DNA from: Desulfurobacterium thermolithotrophum DSM 11699
GTDB lineage: Bacteria; Aquificota; Aquificia; Desulfurobacteriales; Desulfurobacteriaceae
DNA: 64,000 nucleotides
Reading direction: 5' to 3'
Assembly (NCBI RefSeq): GCF_000191045.1
Contig: NC_015185.1
Location: forward strand, 998,501 to 1,062,500
Under the pieces are notes generated by a model. The model made no database searches. It was not told the DNA's origin and worked only from the letters and a program-made list of their open reading frames with translations. Made by a program: the position numbers and the translations under genes. Below are positions 26,607 to 35,902 of this stretch, one piece after another. Position 1 is the stretch's first letter, and every line of letters starts with the position of its first letter.

Positions 26607-26774
26607 ATGATAGATGGAGTAAACGTTTCTACTCAAGTTAATGTGGCTCTCTTGAAAGAGCTTTTTGAGTTTCAGAAGGAACTTATGAGCCAATTTATAA
26701 ATGATTCATTAGACAATAAAGAAACTCAAATAAGTACTCTTAATAGAGGAAACATAATTGATGTAAGAGCATAG
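26607..26774 (+). CDS. Small protein between flgN and flgK, possibly YjfB-like
   Basis: The frame encodes 55 residues starting at the ATG at 26607 after TTGGGAGAT and ends 11 bases before flgK. It begins MIDGVNVSTQVNVALLKELF, has a helix with FQKELMSQF, and ends LNRGNIIDVRA. The helix followed by a short NIIDVR end resembles the YjfB family of putative motility proteins, but the match is by eye and weak. Its position makes a flagellar role likely. Confidence 0.55.
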   Translation: MIDGVNVSTQVNVALLKELFEFQKELMSQFINDSLDNKETQISTLNRGNIIDVRA

Positions 26775-26785
26775 GGAGGATTGTA

Positions 26786-28141
26786 ATGTCCCTCTTTGAG
26801 TCTTTGTCAATAGCAAGTCAAGCTTTACTTTCAAATAAAGCAGCTATAAACGTCACGAACAGAAATATTTCTAATGTTTACACCGACGGTTATTCACGAG
26901 AAACACCCGTCTTTGCTGATATTCCAGGAACTGGGGTTACAGTTGAAACGGTAAGAAGAATTTTTAATAAAGCTTATTTTACTCGTTATATTTCGGAAAA
27001 CCAAAATAACAAAGGACTTTCAAGTTATAAAGATATCCTTGAACAAATAGAGAGTGTTTTTAATGATTTGCAGGGTTCAGGTTTTTCACAAGAATTAACA
27101 GATTTTTTTAATGCTATGAATGATGTTGCTGTAAAACCTGACGATATTGCTGCTCGTAGTGAATTACTTGCCAAAGCGCAAGCTCTTGTTGGGAGAATAA
27201 GAGACAGTTATTCTACACTTTCAGAAATAAAAAACACCACAGTAGCAAAAATCAAAGATGAAGTTACTCAACTTAATAATTTACTAGAAAAACTTGCTGG
27301 AATTAATAAAGATTTAAAAATTTATGCTTCTGATCCTGAAAGAGTAAATCAGTACCTGGATGAAAGGGATAAAACACTAACTGAAATTAGTAATCTTATT
27401 GATACAAAAGCTGTTATAAAAGAGGACGGCACAGTAGATCTTTATACAGCTAAAGGTTTTGCGTTAGTATTGGGAAATGAAGCAAAGAAGATAAGTTTTG
27501 AAACAGACGGTAACGGAGACCCTATCTTAAAATCTTCTGGAGTTGATATTACTTCCGAATTAAAAAATGGAACAATTGGAGGATATTTAAAAGGAATTTC
27601 CTATCTTAACAAAGTTTTGGGTAACCTTAATACTTTTACAACAAACTTTGCAGATGAGATTAATGCACAGCACAAAGCAGGTTTTGATCTCTATGGAGAA
27701 ACCGGCATAGATTTCTTTAAGGCAGAGAATGGAGCTCCAACAATAGATGCTTCTAACATTACGTTGAATTTCGAAGACCCTAAAAAAATAGCAGCTGCTG
27801 AAAGTAAAGATTATTTGAATGCAGATAACGGAAACATAAAGAAACTTATAGCACTTAAAGATAACGTTTGGACAAATCTTGGAGATAAAAGTTTTTCTGA
27901 GTATTACAACACAGATATTATTGTAGCAATAGGAGCTGAACTTGAATCAACAAAAGACCTGCTTACTAATAGTGACTTTGTTCTTCAAGCAATTAGCGAT
28001 AAAATGAAAGAACTATCTTCTGTTAATATGGATGAAGAACTTCTAAATCTTACCCGTTATCAAAGAGCTTATGAAGCAGCTGCTAAAGTGGTTAATGTAA
28101 CAGATGAATTACTTCAAACCATACTTGGAATGGTGAGGTAG
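26786..28141 (+). CDS. flgK: Flagellar hook-associated protein 1
   Basis: FlgK joins the flagellar hook to the filament together with FlgL. The 451 residues begin with the helical D0 segment SLFESLSIASQALLSNKAAI and the characteristic NRNISNVYTDGYSRETP. They end with SSVNMDEELLNLTRYQRAYEAAAKVV and TDELLQTILGM, the matching C-terminal D0 helix. The ATG follows GGGAGGATTGTA. It is followed by flgL after three bases. Confidence 0.94.
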   Translation: MSLFESLSIASQALLSNKAAINVTNRNISNVYTDGYSRETPVFADIPGTGVTVETVRRIFNKAYFTRYISENQNNKGLSSYKDILEQIESVFNDLQGSGFSQELTDFFNAMNDVAVKPDDIAARSELLAKAQALVGRIRDSYSTLSEIKNTTVAKIKDEVTQLNNLLEKLAGINKDLKIYASDPERVNQYLDERDKTLTEISNLIDTKAVIKEDGTVDLYTAKGFALVLGNEAKKISFETDGNGDPILKSSGVDITSELKNGTIGGYLKGISYLNKVLGNLNTFTTNFADEINAQHKAGFDLYGETGIDFFKAENGAPTIDASNITLNFEDPKKIAAAESKDYLNADNGNIKKLIALKDNVWTNLGDKSFSEYYNTDIIVAIGAELESTKDLLTNSDFVLQAISDKMKELSSVNMDEELLNLTRYQRAYEAAAKVVNVTDELLQTILGMVR

Positions 28142-28144
28142 TAA

Positions 28145-29095
28145 ATGAGAGTTCCAGACATAAAGTATCTTGATATACTTCTTAAATATGATAGGAAAAG
28201 AAGTGTCGATTTAACAAGGAAAACTGAAGAACTTTCATCTGGAAAAAAACTTCTTTATCCTTCTGACAATCCAGTTGATGCCGCAAGAGCTCTCAGGTTC
28301 AAAAAACTAATTTCTACACTTAATCAATATAACAGAAATATTGACTTAGCAAAAACTCAACTAGAAACAGCCGAATCTGCTCTTGACACGATTATTAATG
28401 TTTCACAAGAAGCAAGAGCCAAAATCGTTCAAATTATGAACACAGGTGTTATAAACGAAGATGAGGCAAAAACATTAAAAGACTATTTCGAAAATTTAAA
28501 AAGTTACATAATTGGACAATCAAACACAAAAGTAGCAGATCATTACATCTTTGGAGGAGTTAAAACTCAGACAAAACCTTTTAATGATGATGGAACATAT
28601 CAAGGTGAAACTCAAGAAACAACAATTGCTATCGCAAACGGAGTAGAAACTAACACTACTTTTAATGGAAAAGAATATTTGGGAGTAAACTATAGTAGCA
28701 ACAAGATACTTATTGTTGAAGTAATAGATAAAATAATAAGTTTAATTGATAGTGGTAATCTTCAGCAACTTAACAGTATAACCATAGATGTAGATTTAAC
28801 TAACGATAGTACTAACAATCCAACTTCCATAAAACTTCTTGATGCTTTTGATAAAGGTTTATCCAAAATAATGGAATACCGCTCTATAATTGGAACAAAA
28901 ATTGGAACTGCAGAAAATCTTAAAGTACAAAATGAAAATATGAGACTTCACTACTCTAATTTAGTTTCAAAGATAGAGGATGCTGATTATACTGCTGCAA
29001 TAGCTGAATATGAAAAAGCAAAAACAGCGTATGAAGCGCTCCTTGCAACAATTCAGCAAACAAAAGACCTATCATTACTTAAGTATTACAAATAA
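28145..29095 (+). CDS. flgL: Flagellar hook-associated protein 3
   Basis: FlgL is the second hook-filament junction protein and resembles flagellin at both ends. The 316 residues include the N-terminal LTRKTEELSSGKKLLYPSDN and PVDAARALRFKKLISTLNQY, and the C-terminal helix EDADYTAAIAEYEKAKTAYE ending in LLKYYK. The gene abuts flgK and converges on corA with a one-base gap. Confidence 0.93.
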   Translation: MRVPDIKYLDILLKYDRKRSVDLTRKTEELSSGKKLLYPSDNPVDAARALRFKKLISTLNQYNRNIDLAKTQLETAESALDTIINVSQEARAKIVQIMNTGVINEDEAKTLKDYFENLKSYIIGQSNTKVADHYIFGGVKTQTKPFNDDGTYQGETQETTIAIANGVETNTTFNGKEYLGVNYSSNKILIVEVIDKIISLIDSGNLQQLNSITIDVDLTNDSTNNPTSIKLLDAFDKGLSKIMEYRSIIGTKIGTAENLKVQNENMRLHYSNLVSKIEDADYTAAIAEYEKAKTAYEALLATIQQTKDLSLLKYYK

Positions 29096-29096
29096 C

Positions 29097-30056
29097 TTAG
29101 ATCCAACCTTTTCTTCTAAAGTAGTAAAGAAGAAAGAATGAAATTCCAATCATTAAAAATGATATGACGAAAATACCATAGGGAGAATGAGCAAAAGGAA
29201 GTTCTTCTATGTTCATTCCATAGAAACTACTTATGAGCATTAGTGGTTCGAGTATGGTTATAAGTATAGTTAGTGTCTTCATTATGTCGTTCAACTTAAA
29301 TGAAACAAGCGAAGAAAAAACACTTAGAACGTTTTGAGTAAATTCGTGAAGCGTTTCTGCTCTATCATAGAGAATACTGATTTCATCAAGAAGATCTCTA
29401 AAATAGTGAATATTTTCAGGATTTATAAAACGAGAAACAGAGGAGATTAAGGATTTATAAGTATCTCTAAGTTGTTTGAGTGTTCTTCTTAAAGTAAGAA
29501 TTTCAAAAGAAAGATCAGAAATATCTTCAAGAAGTTCAGGGTTTTGTTCCTTGAAAACGCGTGCTTCTATTTCATCAGCTTGTTCTTCTAAAATATCAGT
29601 TACTCCCTTAAACTTGTCTGCTACAATACTTGAAATAAGCCAGAAAATTCTTTCTACACCTTGTTCAAAAGGTCTTTCTTCTAAAGAAAGGTTCTTTCTT
29701 GTTTCTTCAAACAGTCTTCTACTGCCAATAGTTATTATGAAATCTTTTCCCCAGAAAATACAAAGTTTCTTTTGACGGCTTATACCCCCATCAAAGTAGA
29801 TCATCAAAACAAATACATAATCTTCAAATACTTCGACCTTTGATCTACCTTCAGAACGACAGTCTTCTAGCGAAAGTTCATTTATCTTAAAGTTCTTTAA
29901 GAGAAAATTCTCAACTTGTTCGTCTATACCTCTTAAATGAATCCATTTAGGACTTTTTTTTAAGAGCTCTTCATTCTCTAAAACAGATCGAATATCTGTC
30001 TTCCAAGTAGTTATAGAATCTCCTTCAGGAGAAACTATCCAAATAAGGTTCTCCAT
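29097..30056 (-). CDS. corA: CorA-family magnesium/cobalt transporter
   Basis: CorA forms pentameric divalent-cation channels in the inner membrane. The 319 residues have a long cytoplasmic N-terminal domain, the conserved SFYGMNIEELPF with the GMN selectivity motif, and two C-terminal membrane segments, the second reaching LLYYFRRKGWI. The upstream helical part (LRRTLKQLRDTYKSLISS) forms the CorA stalk. The gene overlaps the DUF2148 gene at position 30056 and is oriented with it. Confidence 0.92.
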   Translation of the reverse strand: MENLIWIVSPEGDSITTWKTDIRSVLENEELLKKSPKWIHLRGIDEQVENFLLKNFKINELSLEDCRSEGRSKVEVFEDYVFVLMIYFDGGISRQKKLCIFWGKDFIITIGSRRLFEETRKNLSLEERPFEQGVERIFWLISSIVADKFKGVTDILEEQADEIEARVFKEQNPELLEDISDLSFEILTLRRTLKQLRDTYKSLISSVSRFINPENIHYFRDLLDEISILYDRAETLHEFTQNVLSVFSSLVSFKLNDIMKTLTILITILEPLMLISSFYGMNIEELPFAHSPYGIFVISFLMIGISFFLLYYFRRKGWI

Positions 30057-30574
30057 TACATTTTCCTGTCAAAATAAATGTTTTTACCAGATACATTAAG
30101 AGGAATTCCATAACCAAGCTTTACTATTGAAGGAATAAACCCTCCGATAATAGCAGTCTTTCCAAATGAAAACAAAACTCTATTATCTATGTTATGCATA
30201 GAAGCTACTTTAACTGCTGATCCTATGGCTATTCCAAGATCTCCAACTGCATAAGCACAATAAGCACCTGCTTTAGCTGATTTTTCACAGTTTTCAAAAC
30301 CACAAAAACCACAAAAAGGTACTTTTCTTGGTTTAACTTCTGTACCAATAAAAACAACAAAAAGAGAATCTCTAACGTTTTTCGCATCTCTAATAAAGAA
30401 AGGGATATTCTTTTCTTTTCCTATCTTTTCCATTAAATCAGCAACTTTATCTTTTTCTTCCTTTTCGAAAATTTTAGTATAGATAAGATTAACCCCTTTC
30501 CCTTTTGGTGCAGTTATAGCACTACAACACATGAGCTCTGCTACTGTTTTTACTGCGCTTATGTACTCAAACAT
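30056..30574 (-). CDS. DUF2148 ferredoxin-like protein
   Basis: The 172 residues have a cysteine-rich centre, VPFCGFCGFENCEKSAKAG with a further Cys in GAYCAYAVGDL, and the C-terminal hydrophobic KVASMHNIDNRV. This pattern fits the DUF2148 family, which is thought to bind an iron-sulfur cluster. The function is unknown. It lies between the DUF1858 gene (eight-base overlap) and corA, all in one direction. Confidence 0.75.
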   Translation of the reverse strand: MFEYISAVKTVAELMCCSAITAPKGKGVNLIYTKIFEKEEKDKVADLMEKIGKEKNIPFFIRDAKNVRDSLFVVFIGTEVKPRKVPFCGFCGFENCEKSAKAGAYCAYAVGDLGIAIGSAVKVASMHNIDNRVLFSFGKTAIIGGFIPSIVKLGYGIPLNVSGKNIYFDRKM

Positions 30575-30776
30575 CTTTCCTCTCCAATGCTTTTAGGAGT
30601 TTTTTTAAGGATTTTTCAGGATTAAGTCTATGAGCTTTGAAAACTTTTTCTAACGGTTCTTCTTTAAAACCTTCACAGTAAATACATTCTTCAATTAAAG
30701 AATAAAGCTCTTTTTCAAGCTGCGGAAAGATTTCAAGACATTCTCTAAGAGTCATTTGCAATGTTAGTTTCTTCAA
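30567..30776 (-). CDS. DUF1858-like small protein
   Basis: About 69 residues from a TTG at 30776, chosen because AGAGGT sits five bases upstream; a longer frame to 30800 has no site. The core LRECLEIFPQLEKELYSLIEE followed by CIYCEGF matches the DUF1858 pattern, in which a short helical domain ends in a C-x-x-C pair. DUF1858 is often found with hybrid cluster or redox proteins, fitting the neighbouring DUF2148 protein. The role is unknown. Confidence 0.65.
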   Translation of the reverse strand: MKKLTLQMTLRECLEIFPQLEKELYSLIEECIYCEGFKEEPLEKVFKAHRLNPEKSLKKLLKALERKDV

Positions 30777-30822
30777 AATAGGACCTCTCTTTAAGAGCAA
30801 CTTTTAACAAAATTTTAACATC

Positions 30823-30851
30823 TTAAACAACTTCTTTGATAAAGGTATAAT
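30823..30851 (+). promoter_or_regulatory. Possible promoter of purL
   Basis: A perfect TATAAT lies at 30846-30851, 40 bases before the purL ATG. The -35 candidate TTAAAC (30823-30828) at 17-base spacing matches only partly. The -10 is the convincing part. Confidence 0.4.
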
Positions 30852-30890
30852 TAGTTAGCCATCTTACTACTAAGGATTTAGGGGAAGGAA

Positions 30891-33113
30891 ATGGACAGAG
30901 AAATTATTGAGCAACATGTAACTTGGGAAGAATATCAGAAAATTTTAAAAATTCTTGGTCGAGAACCTAACCTTGTAGAACTCGGTATCTTTTCTGCAAT
31001 GTGGTCAGAACACTGCTCCTACAAATCTTCAAGACCGCATCTTAAAAAGTTTCCAACAAAAGCTCCTTGGGTTGTTCAAGGACCAGGTGAAAATGCTGGA
31101 ATAATAATGGTAGATGAAGAAAAAGAAATATGTGCAGCTTTTAAGGTTGAATCTCACAACCATCCTTCATTCATAGAACCGTTTCACGGAGCAGCTACTG
31201 GTGTTGGAGGAATTTTAAGAGACGTTTTTACAATGGGAGCAAGACCTATAGCTTGTATGGATTCATTAAGATTTGGTGAGCTGAATGACCCAAAAATGAA
31301 GTATGTTACAAAAGGAGTTGTATCTGGTATTAGCCACTACGGAAACTGTGTCGGCGTACCAACAGTTGGAGGGGAAGTTTACTTTGATTCCTGTTATCAA
31401 ACCAATCCTTTAGTTAATGCCTTTGCTCTTGGAATAGTTAAGAAAGACAAAATTTTCTATGCAAGAGCTGCTGGTGTTGGAAATCCTGTGATTTATGTAG
31501 GTTCAAAAACAGGAAGAGATGGAATTCATGGAGCAACTATGGCTTCTGAAGAGTTTTCCTCTGAGGAAGAAGTTGAAAAGAAAGTAAATGTTCAAGTAGG
31601 TGATCCATTTATGGAAAAACTTCTTATTGAAGCATGTCTTGAAGCAATGAAGAAAGAGGGAATAGTAGCTATTCAAGACATGGGAGCTGCAGGACTTACA
31701 TCTTCTTCTGTTGAAATGGCAGCTCGTGGAGGAGTAGGGGTTAGATTAGAACTTGATAAAGTACCTACAAGAGAAGAAGGAATGACTCCTTATGAAATCA
31801 TGCTTTCAGAGTCACAAGAAAGAATGTTAGTAGTATGTGAAAAAGGAAAAGAAGAAGAAATAATGGAAGTATTCAGAAAGTGGAATCTTGATGCCTGTAT
31901 AATTGGAGAGGTTATAGAAGAACCTGTTATTAGGCTCTTTTGGCATGGAGAAAAAGTAGCAGAATTACCAATAAAAGCTTTAACAGATGAAGCACCTGTT
32001 TATTATAGACCTTTCAAAGTACCTAAATACATAAAAGAAAACCGTTCTTATGACCAAAACAAGATCCCAGAGCCTAAGGATTACAACCAGATTGTTAAAG
32101 AACTTCTTAACTCTCCAACAATTGCCAGTAAAAGATGGATATATAGACAGTACGATCATATGGTCCAAGTAAACACAGTGGTTTATCCAGGTTCCGATGC
32201 AGCTGTTTTAAGAGTTAAGGAAAGTAAAAAAGGTATTGCCATCAGTTCTGACTGCAATTCTCGCTACTGTTATCTCAATCCTTACGAAGGTGGGAAGATA
32301 GCTGTTGCAGAAGCAGCAAGAAATGTAGCTTGTTCCGGTGCTATTCCAAGAGCAATAACAGATTGTCTCAATTTTGGAAGTCCTGAGGATCCTGAAATCA
32401 TGTGGCAGTTCGTAAAGGCAACAGACGGAATGGCAGATGCCTGTAAAGTTCTTGAAACTCCAGTGGTTAGTGGAAACGTAAGTTTTTATAACGAAACTAC
32501 TACAGAAAACGGCAAAAGAGCTGTCTTTCCAACTCCAACGGTTGTGTGTGTAGGAGTATTAGAAGATGTTGAGAAGAGAATGACCTCTTTCTTTAAAGAT
32601 GAGGGAGATGTAATAGTGTTGCTTGGAGAAAATATTGGAAATGTCTCAGGTTCGGAATATCAAAAGCTTATAGAGGGAGAGTTTAAAGGTCAGGGACAGA
32701 CAATAGATCTTGCATTTGAAAAGGCTCTCCAAAAAGCAGTTATTGAAGCTATAGAGAAAGGACTTATAAAAAGTGCTCATGATGTTTCTGAAGGTGGAAT
32801 AGCTATAAACTTATTTGAATCAGCATTTGAAAAAGAATTAGGATTTGAAGTCGAACTTGAGGACGACTTAAGAACAGATTTTCTTCTTTTTGGAGAAGAT
32901 CAAAGCAGGATAGTTGTAACAACTTCTGAAGATAAATTAAAAGAACTCCTTCCCTTCTTTGAGAAGAAAGTAGTTCCAGCAAAGAAAATAGGAATAGTAA
33001 CAAGCTCTGGTAGAGGAATAATTAGACATAAAGGAAAGGAAGTTGTAAATTTAAGTGTTAAAGAATGTAAGGAAATTTACGAAAATTCCCTTGAAAGAAA
33101 ATTATTAAGTTAG
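30891..33113 (+). CDS. purL: Phosphoribosylformylglycinamidine synthase subunit PurL
   Basis: PurL makes FGAM from FGAR using ATP and ammonia from PurQ in purine synthesis. The 740 residues are the short, multi-subunit type. It has [19 protein letters not shown], the nucleotide-binding [20 protein letters not shown] and the repeated half [11 protein letters not shown]. The start ATG at 30891 follows GGGGAAGG. The gene stands alone here, and purS and purQ are not in the window. A strong terminator follows. Confidence 0.96.
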   Translation: MDREIIEQHVTWEEYQKILKILGREPNLVELGIFSAMWSEHCSYKSSRPHLKKFPTKAPWVVQGPGENAGIIMVDEEKEICAAFKVESHNHPSFIEPFHGAATGVGGILRDVFTMGARPIACMDSLRFGELNDPKMKYVTKGVVSGISHYGNCVGVPTVGGEVYFDSCYQTNPLVNAFALGIVKKDKIFYARAAGVGNPVIYVGSKTGRDGIHGATMASEEFSSEEEVEKKVNVQVGDPFMEKLLIEACLEAMKKEGIVAIQDMGAAGLTSSSVEMAARGGVGVRLELDKVPTREEGMTPYEIMLSESQERMLVVCEKGKEEEIMEVFRKWNLDACIIGEVIEEPVIRLFWHGEKVAELPIKALTDEAPVYYRPFKVPKYIKENRSYDQNKIPEPKDYNQIVKELLNSPTIASKRWIYRQYDHMVQVNTVVYPGSDAAVLRVKESKKGIAISSDCNSRYCYLNPYEGGKIAVAEAARNVACSGAIPRAITDCLNFGSPEDPEIMWQFVKATDGMADACKVLETPVVSGNVSFYNETTTENGKRAVFPTPTVVCVGVLEDVEKRMTSFFKDEGDVIVLLGENIGNVSGSEYQKLIEGEFKGQGQTIDLAFEKALQKAVIEAIEKGLIKSAHDVSEGGIAINLFESAFEKELGFEVELEDDLRTDFLLFGEDQSRIVVTTSEDKLKELLPFFEKKVVPAKKIGIVTSSGRGIIRHKGKEVVNLSVKECKEIYENSLERKLLS

Positions 33114-33135
33114 TTTGAGATTGTGATATGAAGGT

Positions 33136-33162
33136 AAAGGCCAGCTTTTGCTGGCCTTTTTT
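33136..33162 (+). terminator. Rho-independent terminator of purL
   Basis: AAAGGCCAGC (33136-33145), a TTTT loop and GCTGGCCTTT (33150-33159) form a 10-bp stem followed by T's. It ends 49 bases beyond the purL stop and separates it from the convergent tig gene. Confidence 0.88.
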
Positions 33163-33171
33163 AATTAAACA

Positions 33172-33184
33172 CCCCCGAAGGGGC
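33172..33184 (-). terminator. Possible terminator of tig
   Basis: On the minus strand GCCCC-TTC-GGGGGT is a short G+C hairpin just beyond the tig stop, followed by GTTTAATT. The stem is short and the T run is broken, so it is uncertain. Confidence 0.45.
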
Positions 33185-33189
33185 AAATT

Positions 33190-34503
33190 TTACTCTTCAG
33201 GCTTATTAGTTTTTTCTGCAGGTACTTCTTCTACCTCTGCAAGTTCAATAAGTCTATCAAGGGCCTTTTGTCTTAAAACATCCTGTTTAATCATTCCAAG
33301 AAGGCCTCTTTCTTCAAGAGACTGCCTTGCTTGGACATAATCACCATTAAAAGCAGCTTCAGCAAGTTTTTGAATTTCAGCGTCAAGATCTTCATCAGTT
33401 ACTTCTAATCCTTCAAGCTCAGCAACTTTTTCTAAAAGTAACTTAACCTTTACAGTCTTTTCAGCAGTAGGTCTAACCATTTCCACAAGAGTTTGTGGAT
33501 TCATCTGTCTTACATCCACACCAAACTGAGCAAGTTTTGCCAGTTGATTTTCAGCTTGAGCTCTTATTTCAAGGTCAAGCATTGATTGAGGAACAGGTAT
33601 GTTCACTTTCTTTAGAAGCTCATCAACTATTTGATCTTCTACTTCCTCCTGTTCTCTTTCCTTTTCTGATTTTTCAAGGTTTTCTCTAATTTTTTTCTTC
33701 ATATCCTCAAGGTTTTCAAAGCCAAACTTCTTGGCAAATTCATCGTTGAGCTCTGGAAGTATTTTCTCCTTAACAGCACTTATCTTGAACTTTACGGTAA
33801 TTTCCTTTCCAGCAGCTTCTCCGTAAATTTTTTCATCCTCTGGAGCAGTAAAGCTTACCTCTCCTTCTTCACCTGCCTTCTTACCAAGAACTTCTTTCTC
33901 TATTTCAGGCCATAACTGATTTTGACCTAAAATTACAGAAACAGAACCTTTTTGAGGTTCTTCCTTTTCATCTCCTTTAACTATTGTTTCATATTCAATA
34001 TCAACAAGATCCCCTTCTCTTGCTTCCCTGTCTACTTCGTTAAATTGAGCCTGTTGGTTTCTTAGACCTTCGATTACTTTCTCAACATCTTCATCGGTTA
34101 TTTCTCTAATAGTTTTTGTAGCTTTTATTCCTTTATAATCTTCAGGTTTTAGCTCAATAGCAGGTTTAACCTCAAAAAGAACAGTCGTTGAAAACTTATT
34201 TTCTTTAAGTGAAAAATCGAGTGCCTCAACCACAAGCTCAGATATGACTTGAAGGTTATTTTCTTTTATAGCCTCTGAAAGTTTTTCTGGAACAAAGTTT
34301 CTAAGCAATGCATCTCTTATAGTTTCTTCATAATACTTCTTGATTATGTTGATTGGAGCTTTTCCTGGTCTAAAACCTGGTATCTTAGCTGTTTTCTTGA
34401 TCTCTTTACAGATCTCGTTAACTTCTTTTTCTAGCTCTGTTGGCTCTGCAGAAATTTTCACTGCATAAAGAACTTCATTTCTCTTTTCTACTTCGTACGC
34501 CAT
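33190..34503 (-). CDS. tig: Trigger factor chaperone
   Basis: Trigger factor binds the ribosome exit tunnel and helps nascent chains fold. The 437 residues contain the ribosome-binding signature in KKTAKIPGFRPGKAPINIIK (about residues 34-53). A PPIase FKBP-like domain follows from about 150 (GDLVDIEYETIVKGDEKEE), and the remainder is the helical C-terminal domain. The gene follows argG on the minus strand. It ends with an acidic tail. Confidence 0.95.
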   Translation of the reverse strand: MAYEVEKRNEVLYAVKISAEPTELEKEVNEICKEIKKTAKIPGFRPGKAPINIIKKYYEETIRDALLRNFVPEKLSEAIKENNLQVISELVVEALDFSLKENKFSTTVLFEVKPAIELKPEDYKGIKATKTIREITDEDVEKVIEGLRNQQAQFNEVDREAREGDLVDIEYETIVKGDEKEEPQKGSVSVILGQNQLWPEIEKEVLGKKAGEEGEVSFTAPEDEKIYGEAAGKEITVKFKISAVKEKILPELNDEFAKKFGFENLEDMKKKIRENLEKSEKEREQEEVEDQIVDELLKKVNIPVPQSMLDLEIRAQAENQLAKLAQFGVDVRQMNPQTLVEMVRPTAEKTVKVKLLLEKVAELEGLEVTDEDLDAEIQKLAEAAFNGDYVQARQSLEERGLLGMIKQDVLRQKALDRLIELAEVEEVPAEKTNKPEE

Positions 34504-35724
34504 CTATTTCCTCCTTTCCTTTCTTACTCTTCCCATAACTTTTAGTGGTAAACTCCACACCTTTGTAAACGCAGCTCCTGCTTTGTGATCAAAAGAGTCC
34601 TTTGGACTGTAAGTAGCAAGATCCTCTATATAAAGAGAGTTTGGAGAAATTCTTCCTACTATATTTGCGCTACCCTTAAATAACTTGAATTTAACCTTTC
34701 CAGTAACAAGGGGAGCAATTGAGTTATTGAAGGCATCAAGAGCTTCCCTTAAAGGAGTAAACCAAAGTGCTTCGTAAACCACCTCAGCGTATGGATGTTT
34801 GATGTGGGATTGTTTATAGTGGTAAGTAAACCTATCAAGTACTAAGCTTTCCAATTCATCGTATGCTCTTATTAGAAGAAGTCCAGCGGGAGACTCATAA
34901 ACTTCTCTTGATTTAATTCCAACAAGTCTATTTTCAACCATATCAACTCTACCGTAGCCATGTTTTCCAGCTATTTCGTTGAGATCCCATATGAGCTTCC
35001 AGAGTTCATTGTATCTTTTTCCATTAATTGCAACAGGAGTTCCTTCTTCAAACTCTATTTCAACATATTCGGGTTCGTCAGGAGCTTCAAGAGGACTTCT
35101 TGTTATCACAAAAGCATCTTCTGGGGGCTCAGTATAAGGGTCTTCAAGAGGTCCAGCTTCTATTGCCACTCCCCAAAGATTTCGATCATACGAGTAAGGT
35201 TTTTCCTTTGTTGCAATTACAGGAATGCCATGTTTTTTTGCATATTCAATTTCTTCATCTCTTGATTTAAATTCCCATTCCCTCACAGGAGCAAGAACTT
35301 CAATGTCAGGGTCAAGAGCCCATACAGAAGCTTCAAATCTTACTTGGTCGTTACCCTTTCCAGTTGAACCGTGAGCTACGTAGTCAGCTCCTTTTTGATG
35401 AGCTACTTCTACAAGTTTCTTGGCAATTAGAGGTCTTGAAAGAGCAGAAAGAAGAGGATACTTACCTTCGTAAAGAGCTCCCGCTCTCATTAAAGGAAGA
35501 CAGTATTCTCTTGCAAATTCTTCTTTTATGTCGTCTATAATAGCCTCTACAGCTCCTGCCTTTTTAGCCTTTTCCTCTATCTCTCCTAACTCTTCACCTT
35601 GACCCACATCTGCAGTATAGGTAATAACCTCAAAACCTCTATCAGCTAACCATCTAACAATAACAGAGGTATCAAGACCGCCTGAATAAGCAAGAACAAC
35701 TCTTTTTCCCACGTTCTCCTCCAT
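34504..35724 (-). CDS. argG: Argininosuccinate synthase
   Basis: ArgG condenses citrulline and aspartate with ATP to argininosuccinate in arginine synthesis. The 406 residues start near the PP-loop LAYSGGLDTSVIVRWLADRG and contain YVAHGSTGKGNDQVRFE and YSYDRNLWGVAIEAGPLEDP. It is adjacent to tig on the same strand and is divergent from the tRNA-Met gene, with about 80 bases between for promoters. Confidence 0.97.
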   Translation of the reverse strand: MEENVGKRVVLAYSGGLDTSVIVRWLADRGFEVITYTADVGQGEELGEIEEKAKKAGAVEAIIDDIKEEFAREYCLPLMRAGALYEGKYPLLSALSRPLIAKKLVEVAHQKGADYVAHGSTGKGNDQVRFEASVWALDPDIEVLAPVREWEFKSRDEEIEYAKKHGIPVIATKEKPYSYDRNLWGVAIEAGPLEDPYTEPPEDAFVITRSPLEAPDEPEYVEIEFEEGTPVAINGKRYNELWKLIWDLNEIAGKHGYGRVDMVENRLVGIKSREVYESPAGLLLIRAYDELESLVLDRFTYHYKQSHIKHPYAEVVYEALWFTPLREALDAFNNSIAPLVTGKVKFKLFKGSANIVGRISPNSLYIEDLATYSPKDSFDHKAGAAFTKVWSLPLKVMGRVRKERRK

Positions 35725-35762
35725 TTCTCGCTTTTGGATTGAGGAATTTTACGAAAAATTTG

Positions 35763-35791
35763 TTGACATTGAGAAGTATAATGGATATATT
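35763..35791 (+). promoter_or_regulatory. Promoter of tRNA-Met (and tilS)
   Basis: A perfect TTGACA at 35763-35768, a 17-base spacer and TATATT at 35786-35791 precede the tRNA start by 13 bases. The match is close to the vegetative consensus. Confidence 0.75.
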
Positions 35792-35804
35792 TCTATTCGC
35801 AAGT

Positions 35805-35881
35805 GGCGACGTGGCTCAGGTGGTTAGAGCGGGCGGCTCATACCCGCCAGGTCGGTGGTTCGACTCCACCCGTCGCCACCA
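35805..35881 (+). tRNA. tRNA-Met (CAT), elongator type
   Basis: A full cloverleaf can be folded: acceptor GGCGACG/CGTCGCC, D-arm GCTC...GAGC, anticodon stem GGCGG/CCGCC with loop CTCATAC, and T-arm GGTGG/CCACC. The CCA end is encoded. A paired G1-C72 and no run of three G-C pairs in the anticodon stem argue against initiator tRNA. A CAT anticodon could also be the Ile2 tRNA that TilS modifies, but the acceptor resembles elongator Met. Confidence 0.85.
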
Positions 35882-35902
35882 AATTCCATATAGTTCCTGC
35901 TT

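Noticed and set aside
35778-35783. TATAAT at 35778 as the tRNA-Met -10 box
   Set aside because: It is only nine bases after TTGACA; TATATT at 35786 gives the normal 17-base spacing.
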